This document shows positions 25,167 through 33,998 of a DNA stretch of 64,000 nucleotides, piece after piece. Location of the stretch: the NCBI GenBank assembly GCA_934647165.1, contig CAKUFA010000006.1, positions 22,264 through 86,263 of the forward strand, written 5' to 3'. Numbering within the stretch: the stretch's first letter is position 1; each line of letters starts with the position of its first letter. The DNA comes from an uncultured Clostridia bacterium (lineage in GTDB: Bacteria > Bacillota > Clostridia > Christensenellales > Aristaeellaceae). Below the pieces are notes generated by a model that was not told where the DNA came from, searched no databases, and saw only the letters and a program-made list of their open reading frames with translations. The position numbers and the translations under genes were made by a program.

Positions 25167-25306
25167 AGATCATCCGCATCCTGCACGGGTTCATCATCCG
25201 GATCCCACGGTATTCCCGTCCATGAGCCCAACACGTCTGTCGGCGTTTTTTCCTGCGCTTGGTGAAGAATCGCCTCCACCATATCCCTGTGTCGTTTTGG
25301 CCGCAT
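25163..25306 (-). CDS. 47-aa conserved small protein (DVLGSWTG...QDADDL type)
   Basis: Starts at ATG 25306 with AAAGGGGG seven bases upstream and ends in the ATGA overlap with the PRC-barrel gene. The product, MRPKRHRDMVEAILHQ at the start and DVLGSWTGIPWDPDD then EPVQDADDL at the end, resembles a family of small clostridial proteins with a G(S)xTGxP core and an acidic QDADDL end, which I recognise only as hypothetical. First gene of a chain 47 aa, PRC-barrel, 43 aa, permease. Confidence 0.72.
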   Translation of the reverse strand: MRPKRHRDMVEAILHQAQEKTPTDVLGSWTGIPWDPDDEPVQDADDL

Positions 25307-25480
25307 GTCAGTGCCCCCTTTCAATTCCAGAATGCCCGGGAGGGAGCAATAGCATGAAAGAAAAATATAGCAGCAGAGCGTTTGAGTGGCATCGGAAAAA
25401 GCATTTGGTCAAAAAGTCAGTTTTTCGATCAGTGGCAGCACGTTGCATAGCCGTCCCCGGCCGCCGCTGTTTGCTTCAAT

Positions 25481-25514
25481 AAAAAAAGGATGACGCATTT
25501 TTCACGCGTCATCC
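25481..25514 (-). terminator. Intrinsic terminator of the glpK-cupin unit
   Basis: A 9-bp perfect stem (GGATGACGC with GCGTCATCC) followed by a 7-T run on the minus strand. Confidence 0.88.
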
Positions 25515-25589
25515 CACTGTGTTTTTCTGAAAATTTTGTCATTCAACAGGCATACCGACCCATCTGTTTGTGCCAGAAGGTCTTTCATT

Positions 25590-25919
25590 TTACTGTTCCG
25601 GTACCACCGTGAAAATGACCAGATCCTCCGCTTCATCATTGAACGTGGCATGGGTATGTCCCTTCGGGCAGTAGTGCGCCTGTCCTGGCAGCACAACTTC
25701 CTCCCGGCCATCGCATACCACCCGCGCCTTGCCGCTCACCACCAACAGGATCTCGCTGTTCGTTTCATGGGTGTGCATGCCGATGCTCGCCCCCTGAGGC
25801 AGGCGACCCATGGCAATACGATTCAATCCGTCAAAATGCATGCGCATGTAAGCCGTGCCGTCACCATTCTTAAAATGCTCCATGGCCGTTTCCGGCATGT
25901 TAGGAAAATCAAGCAGCAT
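25590..25919 (-). CDS. Cupin domain protein
   Basis: A 109-residue single cupin_2 barrel. Motif 1 is MHTHETNSEILLVVSGKARV, with metal-binding His, His and Glu; motif 2 is PGQAHYCPKGHTHATFNDE with a His. Such small cupins bind metal and serve as isomerases, dioxygenases or binding proteins; the reaction is not deducible. It lies 27 bases downstream of glpK and ends at a strong terminator, so it is probably co-transcribed with glycerol kinase. Confidence 0.85.
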   Translation of the reverse strand: MLLDFPNMPETAMEHFKNGDGTAYMRMHFDGLNRIAMGRLPQGASIGMHTHETNSEILLVVSGKARVVCDGREEVVLPGQAHYCPKGHTHATFNDEAEDLVIFTVVPEQ

Positions 25920-25946
25920 TCTTTCTCATCCCCTCAATATTTTCTT

Positions 25947-27440
25947 TTACTTTTCCACCCAATTCAGCGACCGTTCTACCGCGCGATGCCAACCACGAAG
26001 CAGATTGCGCCGTGTGTATTCCTCCATGGCAGGCTCGAAGGTCAAATCACGCTGCCAAACCCTGGCTGTATCTTCCACCCTGTCATATACCCCAACAGCC
26101 AGCCCGGCCAGCAGCGCGGCACCCAGCGCTGTGGTTTCCATCACCTGGGGGCGCACCACCGGCACGTTCATAATATCGGACTGGAACTGCATCAAAAACG
26201 CGTTGGCGCTTGCTCCGCCATCCACCTGCAAGCGTGTTGGCTTAAACCCGCAATCCTGCTCCATGGCGTTCATCAAATCGGCAGATTGATAAGCAATAGC
26301 TTCCAACGCGGCACGGACTACATGGGCACGGCCTGTGCCGCGGGTCATCCCCACCAGCGTTCCGCGGCTGTACATATCCCACCACGGCGCGCCGAGACCG
26401 GTAAACGCAGGCACCAAATATACCCCGCCAGTATCCTTCACGGAGGTGGCAACCCCTTCGCTTTCCGCAGCCGTGGCAATCAGGTGCATTTCATCTCGGA
26501 GCCACTGAATGGTTGCGCCGCCCATGAACACGCTTCCCTCCAGCGCATAGGTCGGCTTGCCATGAATGCGCCATGCCATGGTGGACAAAAGGCCATGCTC
26601 GCTGCGCACCATCTTGTCGCCTACATTCATCAGCATAAAGCAGCCCGTGCCATATGTATTCTTGACCATGCCCTTTTCCAGGCACGCCTGCCCGAACAAG
26701 GAAGCATGCTGGTCACCCGCCATGGCCGCAACCGGAATAAGCCGCCCAAGGATAGCCGGATCAAGCATGCCGATCACCTCGCTGGAATCCACCACCCTTG
26801 GCAAGCACGCCCGGGGAACATCCAGCATTTTCAGCAGCTCGTCATCCCAGTCCTGGGTTTCCAAATTGAACATCATGGTGCGGCCGGCATTGGTGGCGTC
26901 CGTCACATGCGGCCTTCCCGTCACCAAATGCCATGCAAGGAAGCTGTCCACTGTGCCGAAGCACAATTCACCCCGCTCGGCTTTTTCGTGCAAATCCAGG
27001 TGATCCAGCAGCCATGCCAGCTTCGTACCGGAAAAATAAGCGTCCGGAATCAGTCCGGTTTTACGGCGAATCATATCGCCATAACCCAACTGAAGCAGCT
27101 TCTCCACATTGTGGGCCGTTCGGCGGCACTGCCACACAATGGCGTTGTGCACGCACTTTCCGGTTTCCTTGTCCCACAACAGGGTGGTTTCCCGCTGATT
27201 GGTGATGCCGATGGCCGCAATATCCTCCACCTCCACACCGCTCAGCTTCACTGCCTGCTGCAAAGCGGTTATCTGCGTGGTGAGAATATCGTTCGGGTCA
27301 TGCTCCACCCAGCCAGGCTTGGGATAGTGCTGCGGGAACTCCACGCCATGGGAGGCGAGCATGTGTCCTGCGGTGTCAAACACTACTGCCCGGGAACTGG
27401 TCGTGCCCTGATCCAGCGCGATAAGTACCTTCTGTGCCAT
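25947..27440 (-). CDS. glpK: Glycerol kinase
   Basis: Phosphorylates glycerol to glycerol-3-phosphate, which PlsY and PlsC use for lipids or which enters glycolysis. 497 residues from ATG 27440 (AGGAGG seven bases upstream), the usual length; a longer frame upstream is not supported. Family motifs: ALDQGTTSSRAVVFD at the N-terminus, GITNQRETTLLWDKETG, the substrate region DSFLAWHLVTG and the C-terminal GAALLAGLAVGVY. No glpF or glpD is adjacent; the neighbours are a cupin and a beta-propeller protein. Confidence 0.97.
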   Translation of the reverse strand: MAQKVLIALDQGTTSSRAVVFDTAGHMLASHGVEFPQHYPKPGWVEHDPNDILTTQITALQQAVKLSGVEVEDIAAIGITNQRETTLLWDKETGKCVHNAIVWQCRRTAHNVEKLLQLGYGDMIRRKTGLIPDAYFSGTKLAWLLDHLDLHEKAERGELCFGTVDSFLAWHLVTGRPHVTDATNAGRTMMFNLETQDWDDELLKMLDVPRACLPRVVDSSEVIGMLDPAILGRLIPVAAMAGDQHASLFGQACLEKGMVKNTYGTGCFMLMNVGDKMVRSEHGLLSTMAWRIHGKPTYALEGSVFMGGATIQWLRDEMHLIATAAESEGVATSVKDTGGVYLVPAFTGLGAPWWDMYSRGTLVGMTRGTGRAHVVRAALEAIAYQSADLMNAMEQDCGFKPTRLQVDGGASANAFLMQFQSDIMNVPVVRPQVMETTALGAALLAGLAVGVYDRVEDTARVWQRDLTFEPAMEEYTRRNLLRGWHRAVERSLNWVEK

Positions 27441-27498
27441 AAAACAACCTCCTGCTATCCCGGCAAATCTGCCGGTTTTCTTTTGTAAATAGCGCAAG

Positions 27499-27531
27499 GG
27501 CTCAGGGGGAGTGTTCCTCTTCCCCTGAGCC
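27499..27531 (-). repeat. Stem-loop between the beta-propeller gene and glpK
   Basis: GGCTCAGGGG (27499-27508) pairs exactly with 27522-27531. No T-run follows on the minus strand, so it is a weak or Rho-type terminator, or a stabilising hairpin. Confidence 0.55.
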
Positions 27532-27567
27532 GAAACGGAGGATTCCTTTCCTCCCCTCATGCACTTG

Positions 27568-30396
27568 TCAATCCAGCGAAATGCCGTAGATATGCGCGGT
27601 ATCCTTGCCGGTGGTGCCAATCACCAATGTGCTGCCGTACACGGCCGGGCTGCCCTCAATGGTTCCTTCCACCTTCAGGGTGGAAACCACTTCGCCGGTC
27701 AGACCCTTGAGCAGATATAGCGTGCCGCTGGCGCTTGCCTGCACAATCCAGCTTTCGCCATCCTTGCTGTACACAGCCACAGGAGAAGAATAGCTGTAGT
27801 CGTCCAGCGCACGCGTCCAGGCCACGGAACCGTCCTTCTTGTTCAGGGCAATCACCGCACCGCTCACTGCGCCATCCGCGCCGTTGATGGTCACACCGGG
27901 GTCAGTCATCAGGCTGGAGATGGTGTAGATCACCAATCCGTCGATGTCATCCGTGCCGATAACCGCGCTGGCCATCGCACCGGGCACCACCTTGGACTTG
28001 TTCTGCTTGCGCACGCCGATTTCCTGCGTCCAATCCAGCGCGCCGGTCATGGCATTGTAACGGCGGATCTGGCAGTTGCCCTTGTTGCGGTTGGTCAGGG
28101 TATTGGCCGTGTAGAGCCACAGGGTTCCATTGTCATCAAAGTCCAGCGAGATGGCAGCATTCACCTCATCGCCGGTGGCCACCGCCCACATCGTCTTCAT
28201 GGTGGTGGTATCCACGCAGCGCAGGATGCCCTTCACATCAGCGTAGAACACGTAGTTCTGATACATGGCCAGGGAGGACTCCACTGCCGTCTCCTTGGCC
28301 TTTTCCTTGTTGGCCTTTGCTTTCATCACCACGGAGGTAGGATCCAGCTTGATGGAGCCCACATTGTAATCAAATTCCGTGCCCAGCTTGGTGGTGTAAA
28401 GCATACCGTTGGTGCCGATGGCCACCAGCGTGTCGGAAGTAGGATCAATCAGAGCCGTGGTATCAAATGCGCCAACCTCATTGTAGGGGCGCTTCAGCTT
28501 GCCGTCCAGGCCGTCAATCATGTAAATCTGTTCCTGATTGAGCAGGTTGTAGAAGCGAAGGCCGATATCGCCGGTGCCGCTCTTCATTTTGCGGGCATAC
28601 TGGCCAACGGTCATCACCGGATAGCCCAGCGGGTGCAGGCTTACCGAGCCCTTCATGGGATAACCAACCTTCACCACCTCTCGGGTGGGCTGGCCGTCTG
28701 CCAGGTCTAGGAAGTAGATGTTGCCATCCATACCGGCAACGATGACTTCCTTCAGTGCGGTGGTGTTGCGCTTTTCTTCCGTGATGTTAGTGAAGGCACG
28801 CACCTCACGGCTCCATTTGATGATGGCGGGCTGACCCGTCCAGCCGATGCCATAGTACGTGGCGCTTGCTCCGCGCACGCTGCCTGCGTCCGCCGTCCAC
28901 TTAAGGCTCATACCGCTCAGGCTTTCCACATTGCCCACCGCCGCATTCTGCCGGAACGCGTCGCCGCGGTAGGTCATCACGCCATAGGGCATGGTGGTAT
29001 AAGCCCCGGCGGCAGGCATGTTCAGCACATCCTTTTCCGTGCGGCTGTAGTCTCTGAGCTTCTTGGTGTTGGCATAGGCCACTTCCTCCGCAATCAGCTT
29101 GGAGGGCACGGCTTCCGCATCAGCTTGTGCGCTCAAGTGGGGCACAGCGGTGGGAACAGGCGTGGGTTCGGGGGTCGGTTCAGGCGTCGCTGTGGGCTCC
29201 ACAGTCGGCGTTGCAGTGGGTGCAATCGTCGGGGTTGCCGTAGGCTCCAGGGTTGGCGTAGGCGCAACGGTCGGTTCTGCCGTAGGCACTTCGGTGGGCA
29301 CCGGCGTCGCAGGCGCCTGCGTAGTCACTGCTTCGGTCGCCGTCGCCACAGGCTCAGCTGTTGTCATCGCGGCAGCTTCCACCGTCTGCCGGGCCGCAAT
29401 GGCCAGGTTCAGGCTCTTCCCTGTTTCCAGCCACGTTTCGCCATCCAGCACCTGGGCGCTCACTGCGCCTTCATAACCATCAGGCACGGAAAGGATCAGC
29501 GTCCAGATGCGGATATCCGCATTGTCCGTAGCCACGGAGGTGGTGGTTTCCAGCTCCTGACCATCTTCATCCACCACACGCACGCCGTTCACGTTCTTGG
29601 TGGTGGTCATGGAAAACACCACTTGCGCCGGCGCGCTTCCCGTGGTGTTAGCCGCGGAAAAGTCCAGCGCTTCCGCCGGAACCGTTTTTTCGTTGTTCAG
29701 CAGCTTTCCCGCATTACCCACCAGCGAGGACACAACGCCTGTCACCGTGGACTTAATCTGTCCCAACGTGCCGGTCGCATCATCGGGGATCAGCATCACG
29801 CCCAGCACGGCCAGGGCAATCACCAACACCAGCGCTACCAGCGCAATGAGCCAACCGTGTTTTTTGCGCGGCGGTTCCTCTTCTTCATACCCGGCAGTGG
29901 GTACCTCGCGTGCATTGCGCACGGCAGGCTTCAGGCTTTCGCCTTGTTCGCCGCGCACATAGCTGCTGTTTACCGGCGGCCGCTGGCTATAGCCGGGGGC
30001 ATTCACAGGGCGGCGCGCCATATCCTGCCGGGATTGCGCTGCCGGGCGCGCCTGGGTGGCACGGTTGCGATCCAGACTGGCCGGGCGCGGTACGCCGCGG
30101 GGCGGCGCTGGCGTTTCTCCGGTGCTGCCGGGCACAGGGCGTGTTGTCACGCGGGTGCGGGGCGTTGCAGCGCCCTCTTCCTGCTCATCCGCAGGCGCCG
30201 GGGCGTTCTTCTTCGTTTCAAGCACAGGCGGCGTCGCCTGCGTATTCTCCATCTGCACATAACGGGATGCGCGGCGGCGATGCAGCTGATTCGGTTGGGT
30301 CGTGTCGCTCACCGGGGGCATGACCCTGGTGGGCTGTGCCTCGTCACAGGCAGGGGTAGCGGGGGACTGTTGCGGATTTTTCTGATAATCGCTCAA
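27568..30396 (-). CDS. Membrane-anchored PQQ-like beta-propeller protein
   Basis: A 942-residue protein in four parts: a disordered Pro/Arg/Gln-rich cytosolic region (residues 1-175), one membrane segment (about 180-203, HGWLIALVALVLVIALAVL), a small extracellular domain, then a Thr/Pro repeat stalk (about 345-420, units like TPTPEPTATP), and a C-terminal beta-propeller with PQQ-like blades such as GSVAWTRALDDYSYSSPVAV and GSPAVYGSTLVIGTTG. The start codon is TTG at 30396, with AAAGGAG nine bases upstream. It probably displays a propeller at the cell surface; ligand unknown. Confidence 0.82.
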   Translation of the reverse strand: MSDYQKNPQQSPATPACDEAQPTRVMPPVSDTTQPNQLHRRRASRYVQMENTQATPPVLETKKNAPAPADEQEEGAATPRTRVTTRPVPGSTGETPAPPRGVPRPASLDRNRATQARPAAQSRQDMARRPVNAPGYSQRPPVNSSYVRGEQGESLKPAVRNAREVPTAGYEEEEPPRKKHGWLIALVALVLVIALAVLGVMLIPDDATGTLGQIKSTVTGVVSSLVGNAGKLLNNEKTVPAEALDFSAANTTGSAPAQVVFSMTTTKNVNGVRVVDEDGQELETTTSVATDNADIRIWTLILSVPDGYEGAVSAQVLDGETWLETGKSLNLAIAARQTVEAAAMTTAEPVATATEAVTTQAPATPVPTEVPTAEPTVAPTPTLEPTATPTIAPTATPTVEPTATPEPTPEPTPVPTAVPHLSAQADAEAVPSKLIAEEVAYANTKKLRDYSRTEKDVLNMPAAGAYTTMPYGVMTYRGDAFRQNAAVGNVESLSGMSLKWTADAGSVRGASATYYGIGWTGQPAIIKWSREVRAFTNITEEKRNTTALKEVIVAGMDGNIYFLDLADGQPTREVVKVGYPMKGSVSLHPLGYPVMTVGQYARKMKSGTGDIGLRFYNLLNQEQIYMIDGLDGKLKRPYNEVGAFDTTALIDPTSDTLVAIGTNGMLYTTKLGTEFDYNVGSIKLDPTSVVMKAKANKEKAKETAVESSLAMYQNYVFYADVKGILRCVDTTTMKTMWAVATGDEVNAAISLDFDDNGTLWLYTANTLTNRNKGNCQIRRYNAMTGALDWTQEIGVRKQNKSKVVPGAMASAVIGTDDIDGLVIYTISSLMTDPGVTINGADGAVSGAVIALNKKDGSVAWTRALDDYSYSSPVAVYSKDGESWIVQASASGTLYLLKGLTGEVVSTLKVEGTIEGSPAVYGSTLVIGTTGKDTAHIYGISLD

Positions 30397-30443
30397 AGCT
30401 CTTTACTCCTTTGCGATGCATTCCGTGTTTCATGGTCCCTCCT

Positions 30444-30472
30444 ATTATACCTTAAACGCGGTGCATGTACAA
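30444..30472 (-). promoter_or_regulatory. Promoter of the beta-propeller gene
   Basis: Minus strand TTGTAC (30467-30472), 17 bases, TATAAT (30444-30449). Confidence 0.72.
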
Positions 30473-30538
30473 GCTTTTCTGCAAAATCTGTGCAAATCTC
30501 CGGCTTTTTTACGCATGTTACAGCCTTGAAGCTTCTCC

Positions 30539-30712
30539 TCACGCCTGCCTGTCTGTTTTGCCGGCAGCACTGTGCTGCTCGGCCGAAGCCACCGTCAGCT
30601 CATCGATCATTTGGCTTGTGCGCAGCACGGTTTCCGTGTCTCCCGCATCCATCGCATTGGCCAGCATGCTCTGCAAAAACACCATCGGATCCCGCTTCAG
30701 CAAATCTTCCAT
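30539..30712 (-). CDS. 57-aa acidic small protein
   Basis: Starts at ATG 30712 behind GGAGGG and ends at 30539. The sequence starts MEDLLKRDPMVFLQSML and contains DTETVLRTSQMIDELTVA. The spacing of SQ..D near the end of a helix recalls the SQELD motif of Spo0E-like aspartyl-phosphatases, but the match is weak (SQMID) and I do not claim it. It has its own promoter and lies between the divergent propeller and DUF362 genes. Confidence 0.55.
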   Translation of the reverse strand: MEDLLKRDPMVFLQSMLANAMDAGDTETVLRTSQMIDELTVASAEQHSAAGKTDRQA

Positions 30713-30749
30713 TTCTTCTTTCCCTCCTGTTTTGTGTCCGTTCTTCTAT

Positions 30750-30777
30750 AGATTACCGCGTTTTCTTTTTTCGTCAA
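30750..30777 (-). promoter_or_regulatory. Possible promoter of the 57-aa gene
   Basis: Minus strand TTGACG (30772-30777), 16 bases, TAATCT (30750-30755). Confidence 0.5.
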
Positions 30778-30877
30778 TCGCGAAGAAGAACTATCTTTGT
30801 CGAGGTTTGTCGAACAGAAAATTATTCACATAACCTTAACAATTTTTTCCGCTACGCAGCGTCATTCGACAGAATGC

Positions 30878-30906
30878 TTGCTTTTCCGCCACGGCCATGT
30901 TATGAT
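30878..30906 (+). promoter_or_regulatory. Promoter of the DUF362 gene
   Basis: TTGCTT (30878-30883), 17 bases, TATGAT (30901-30906). Confidence 0.7.
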
Positions 30907-30936
30907 GAACGCAATTTTTTCCGGGAGGAATCGCGT

Positions 30937-32094
30937 ATGGAACGCTCCGTGGTAGCCCTTGTTCCCCTGGATGGATATGATTGTCAGGCTCTGGTGGACG
31001 CAGCGGTGCAGCAGGGTATCGCGCTGCTTGGCGGCATAGATTGCTTTGTTCGCCCTGAAGATCGCATCCTTCTCAAGCCCAACATGCTCTCAGCCGCTCC
31101 GCCCTATAAAGCCGTGACAACGCATCCTGCCGTTTTTTCCGCCGTGGCCGGACTGCTGCATCAGTCTGGTTTCACGCACCTGAGCTACGGTGACAGCCCC
31201 GGCAATCCCACCGCCACCCCCCGCAAGGTTGCGGACGCAAGCGGCATTGCCCAGGCCGCGCAGGCCTGGAATATCAGCCCTGCCGACTTTGACCACGGCG
31301 TAAGCATCGCTTTTCCCCGGGGAGAAGCTGCACACAGCTTTTGCCTGTGCCAGGGCGTTGTGGATGCGGACGCCGTCATCAGCCTGTCTAAAATGAAAAC
31401 CCACGCTCTGGAGCGCATCACCGGTGCAGTGAAGAATCTCTACGGCTGCATCTACAGTGTGAACAAAGCCGCAGGACATGCGCGCCATCCCTCTTCCGAT
31501 ACTTTTGCGGACATGCTGTGCGATTTGCACCGCCTGGTGAAACCCCGTTTGCACATCATGGATGGCGTGGTAGCCATGGAAGGCAACGGTCCCACCTCAG
31601 GCATACCGGTGGAGATGCATGTTCTGCTGTTTTCCGCCGATCCCGTTGCGCTGGACAGCGTGTTCGCTTCGCTGATCAATCTTTCTCCCGCCGCCGTGCC
31701 CACCTGTGTAAGCGGTGCGAAGCATCACCTTGGGGTTATGGAGGAAAGTGCTATTGTCGTCCGCACACCAAACGGAGATATGACGCTTTCCCAGGCTGCC
31801 GCGCGTTATGGAAAACCGGAGTTTGACGTTTATCGCGGCGTGATGAAAAAACACCTGCTTTCCAAGCTGATGCCGCTCCTGCCCTTTTTGCAGGATCGTC
31901 CACAGGTGGACAAGCACAAGTGCATTGCCTGTGGCATTTGTCAGGAGTCCTGCCCTGTTCCCGGGAAAGCCGTGCATTCGGGTCATGGACAAAAAGCGAA
32001 ATACGATTATCACCATTGCATCCGCTGCTACTGCTGCCAGGAAATGTGCCCCGTGAAGGCAATCTCCGTTCATCACCCGATCAGCCGCAAGTAA
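30937..32094 (+). CDS. DUF362 / 2x[4Fe-4S] ferredoxin domain protein
   Basis: A 385-residue cytosolic iron-sulfur protein. The ATG at 30937 (GGGAGGAA upstream) gives the DUF362 start; the reading frame is open far upstream but that part is the shadow of the propeller gene. DUF362 features: ILLKPNMLSAAPPYKAVTTH, YGDSPGNP, SLSKMKTHALERITGAVKNL. The C-terminus has two ferredoxin clusters, CIACGICQESCP and CIRCYCCQEMCP. Family members are thought to be redox or metal-handling proteins; the reaction is unknown. It ends at a strong hairpin. Confidence 0.9.
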   Translation: MERSVVALVPLDGYDCQALVDAAVQQGIALLGGIDCFVRPEDRILLKPNMLSAAPPYKAVTTHPAVFSAVAGLLHQSGFTHLSYGDSPGNPTATPRKVADASGIAQAAQAWNISPADFDHGVSIAFPRGEAAHSFCLCQGVVDADAVISLSKMKTHALERITGAVKNLYGCIYSVNKAAGHARHPSSDTFADMLCDLHRLVKPRLHIMDGVVAMEGNGPTSGIPVEMHVLLFSADPVALDSVFASLINLSPAAVPTCVSGAKHHLGVMEESAIVVRTPNGDMTLSQAAARYGKPEFDVYRGVMKKHLLSKLMPLLPFLQDRPQVDKHKCIACGICQESCPVPGKAVHSGHGQKAKYDYHHCIRCYCCQEMCPVKAISVHHPISRK

Positions 32095-32129
32095 GCAGCA
32101 TTGCGCATGCAGGCGATTCTGAGCAACAT

Positions 32130-32190
32130 AAAGCGGACAGGGCATCCTGTAAGGCCATATGGCCACAGCATGCTTCCTGTCCGCTTTTCA
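32130..32190 (+). terminator. Terminator after the DUF362 gene
   Basis: AAAGCGGACAGG (32130-32141) pairs exactly with 32176-32187, with an inner palindrome GGCCATATGGCC in the loop, followed by TTTTC. Confidence 0.75.
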
Positions 32191-32278
32191 TGCCTTGCTT
32201 ATTCAGCTGATGTTTTCAGGCAAAGCAGAGCGGAGGATCGTTTCTAAGCCGCTGTGCTCTCGCCTCACGCCTTCTTTT

Positions 32279-33856
32279 TTACCGAATCATGGATTCTTCC
32301 CAGCAATCGAAGGGCTTGATTTCCAGCAGGTCAGCAACCGTAGCGGCCACATTGGCCAGCCCGAAGTGACCTTCCGCCTTCAGCTCATGCCGGGCATCCT
32401 TGTCGTACACAATGAACGGCACCGGATTCAGGCTATGCGCCGTGCGAACCACCACAGCGCCCTTCTTGTTCTTTTCCAGCATCTGGTCAGCATTGCCGTG
32501 GTCGGCCGTCACTACCAGAATCGCGCCATGCTCATCGCAAGCCTTCTTCACGCGGGCAAGGCACAGGTCAACGCTCTCCACCGCGATTTCCGTGGCCAGC
32601 AGGTTGCCGGTGTGGCCCACCATATCGCCATTGGGATAGTTGCAGCGGATGAAGCCATACTTGCCGCTCTCAATGGCCGCAATCATCAGATCGGTCACTT
32701 CGGTGGCCTTCATCCACGGGCACTCGTCAAAGGAGCGCACGTCGGAGGGAACTTCAGCATAATCCTCCAGCTCCTCGGAGAATTTTTCAGAACGGTTGCC
32801 GTTCCAGAAATAGGTCACGTGACCATACTTCTGGGTTTCAGAGCAGGCATATTCCCTGATCCCGTTTTTCACCAGCAGTTCCGTCAGCGTGTTGCGAATC
32901 TCCGGCGGATTCACCAGGAACGCCTTGGGGATGCACAGGTCGCCATCATACTGCAGCATGCCGGCATACTTCACCCGCGGCACCACGCCACGGTCGAAAT
33001 GGTTGAAGGCCGCATCGCCGTCAAAGGCCATGGACAGCTCCAGCGCGCGGTCGCCGCGGAAGTTGAAGAGGATCACGCTATCCCCGTCATGCATCGCGCC
33101 CACAGGCTGCCCGTTCTCCGCAATCACAAACGCGGGCAGATCCTGGTCGATCACACCCAGCTCAGCACGGTAGGTTTCCACCGCTTCCTTCGCGCTGGCA
33201 AACTGGCGGCCTTCGCCGTGCACATGGGTATCCCAGCCGCGCTTAACCATATCCCAGTTGGCCTGATAGCGGTCCATGGTAATCTGCATGCGGCCGCCGC
33301 CGGATGCAATGCGGCCATCGAAGGTCGCGTCATTCAGCTCTGCCAGGGTATCCTCCAGCTGCTGCACATATTCCAGGGCGCTGGTGGCAGGCACATCGCG
33401 GCCATCCAGCAGCACATGGCAGCGCACCCGGGCGATGCCTTCCTTCTTAGCTTCCTTCAGCATGGCGAGCAGGTGGCTGATGTTGGAGTGCACGTTGCCG
33501 TCGGACAAAAGGCCGATGAAGTGCAGCGTGGAATGATGCTCCTTGCAGTTGCCGATCAGATCCTTCCAAGCCGCAGACTCGTAAATCTTTCCGCTCTCAA
33601 TGGACTCATTCACCAGTTTTGCACCCTGGGAATAGATCTGGCCGCAGCCCAGTGCGTTGTGGCCAACCTCGCTATTGCCCATGTCATCATCCGAAGGCAG
33701 GCCAACCGCCGTGCCATGCGCCTTGATGGTCAGGTGCGGTGCGGTCGCCTTCAGCTCATCCAGCGTCGGGGTCGTTGCTTTAAGAACCATATTGCCAAGG
33801 GTTTCCGGCGTTTCGCCCACGCCGTCCATCACAACCAAAACAACGGGCTTTTTCAT
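32279..33856 (-). CDS. gpmI: 2,3-bisphosphoglycerate-independent phosphoglycerate mutase
   Basis: Interconverts 3- and 2-phosphoglycerate in glycolysis. 525 residues from ATG 33856 (AGGAGG nine bases upstream), slightly longer than the common 510. Alkaline-phosphatase fold with two Mn ions: the N-terminal metal Asp lies in VVLVVMDGVGE, the phospho-serine in DDDMGNSEVGHNALG, and the C-terminal metal site in VTADHGNADQM. It has its own promoter. Together with fba it makes two lower-glycolysis genes in the window. Confidence 0.96.
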   Translation of the reverse strand: MKKPVVLVVMDGVGETPETLGNMVLKATTPTLDELKATAPHLTIKAHGTAVGLPSDDDMGNSEVGHNALGCGQIYSQGAKLVNESIESGKIYESAAWKDLIGNCKEHHSTLHFIGLLSDGNVHSNISHLLAMLKEAKKEGIARVRCHVLLDGRDVPATSALEYVQQLEDTLAELNDATFDGRIASGGGRMQITMDRYQANWDMVKRGWDTHVHGEGRQFASAKEAVETYRAELGVIDQDLPAFVIAENGQPVGAMHDGDSVILFNFRGDRALELSMAFDGDAAFNHFDRGVVPRVKYAGMLQYDGDLCIPKAFLVNPPEIRNTLTELLVKNGIREYACSETQKYGHVTYFWNGNRSEKFSEELEDYAEVPSDVRSFDECPWMKATEVTDLMIAAIESGKYGFIRCNYPNGDMVGHTGNLLATEIAVESVDLCLARVKKACDEHGAILVVTADHGNADQMLEKNKKGAVVVRTAHSLNPVPFIVYDKDARHELKAEGHFGLANVAATVADLLEIKPFDCWEESMIR

Positions 33857-33907
33857 TATGTAGTTCCTCCTGTCTGTGGGGGCGCGCTTTTTCTGCACCC
33901 ATGCCAT

Positions 33908-33936
33908 AGAATAGCCCATTCCGGGCTGATTGTCAA
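33908..33936 (-). promoter_or_regulatory. Promoter of gpmI
   Basis: Minus strand TTGACA (33931-33936), 17 bases, TATTCT (33908-33913), directly after the T-run of the preceding terminator. Confidence 0.8.
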
Positions 33937-33988
33937 CTAAAAAGCAGGATCGCCTCAGGGATGTATGCATCCCCCGCCATCCTGCTTT
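33936..33988 (-). terminator. Terminator after the flavoprotein pseudogene
   Basis: A 10-bp stem AAAGCAGGAT with ATCCTGCTTT (33941-33950 with 33979-33988) followed by TTTTTAG on the minus strand. Confidence 0.85.
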
Positions 33989-33998
33989 CAGGGTGCCT

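Noticed and set aside
30397..30433. Small upstream frame in the propeller gene leader (ATG at 30433)
   Set aside because: Its apparent ribosome site overlaps the -10 box and would not be transcribed; a leaderless product cannot be excluded but has no support.
29125..30936. Very long plus-strand frame upstream of the DUF362 gene
   Set aside because: It is the antisense of the Thr/Pro and Arg-rich part of the propeller gene; the DUF362 family homology starts only at the ATG at 30937.
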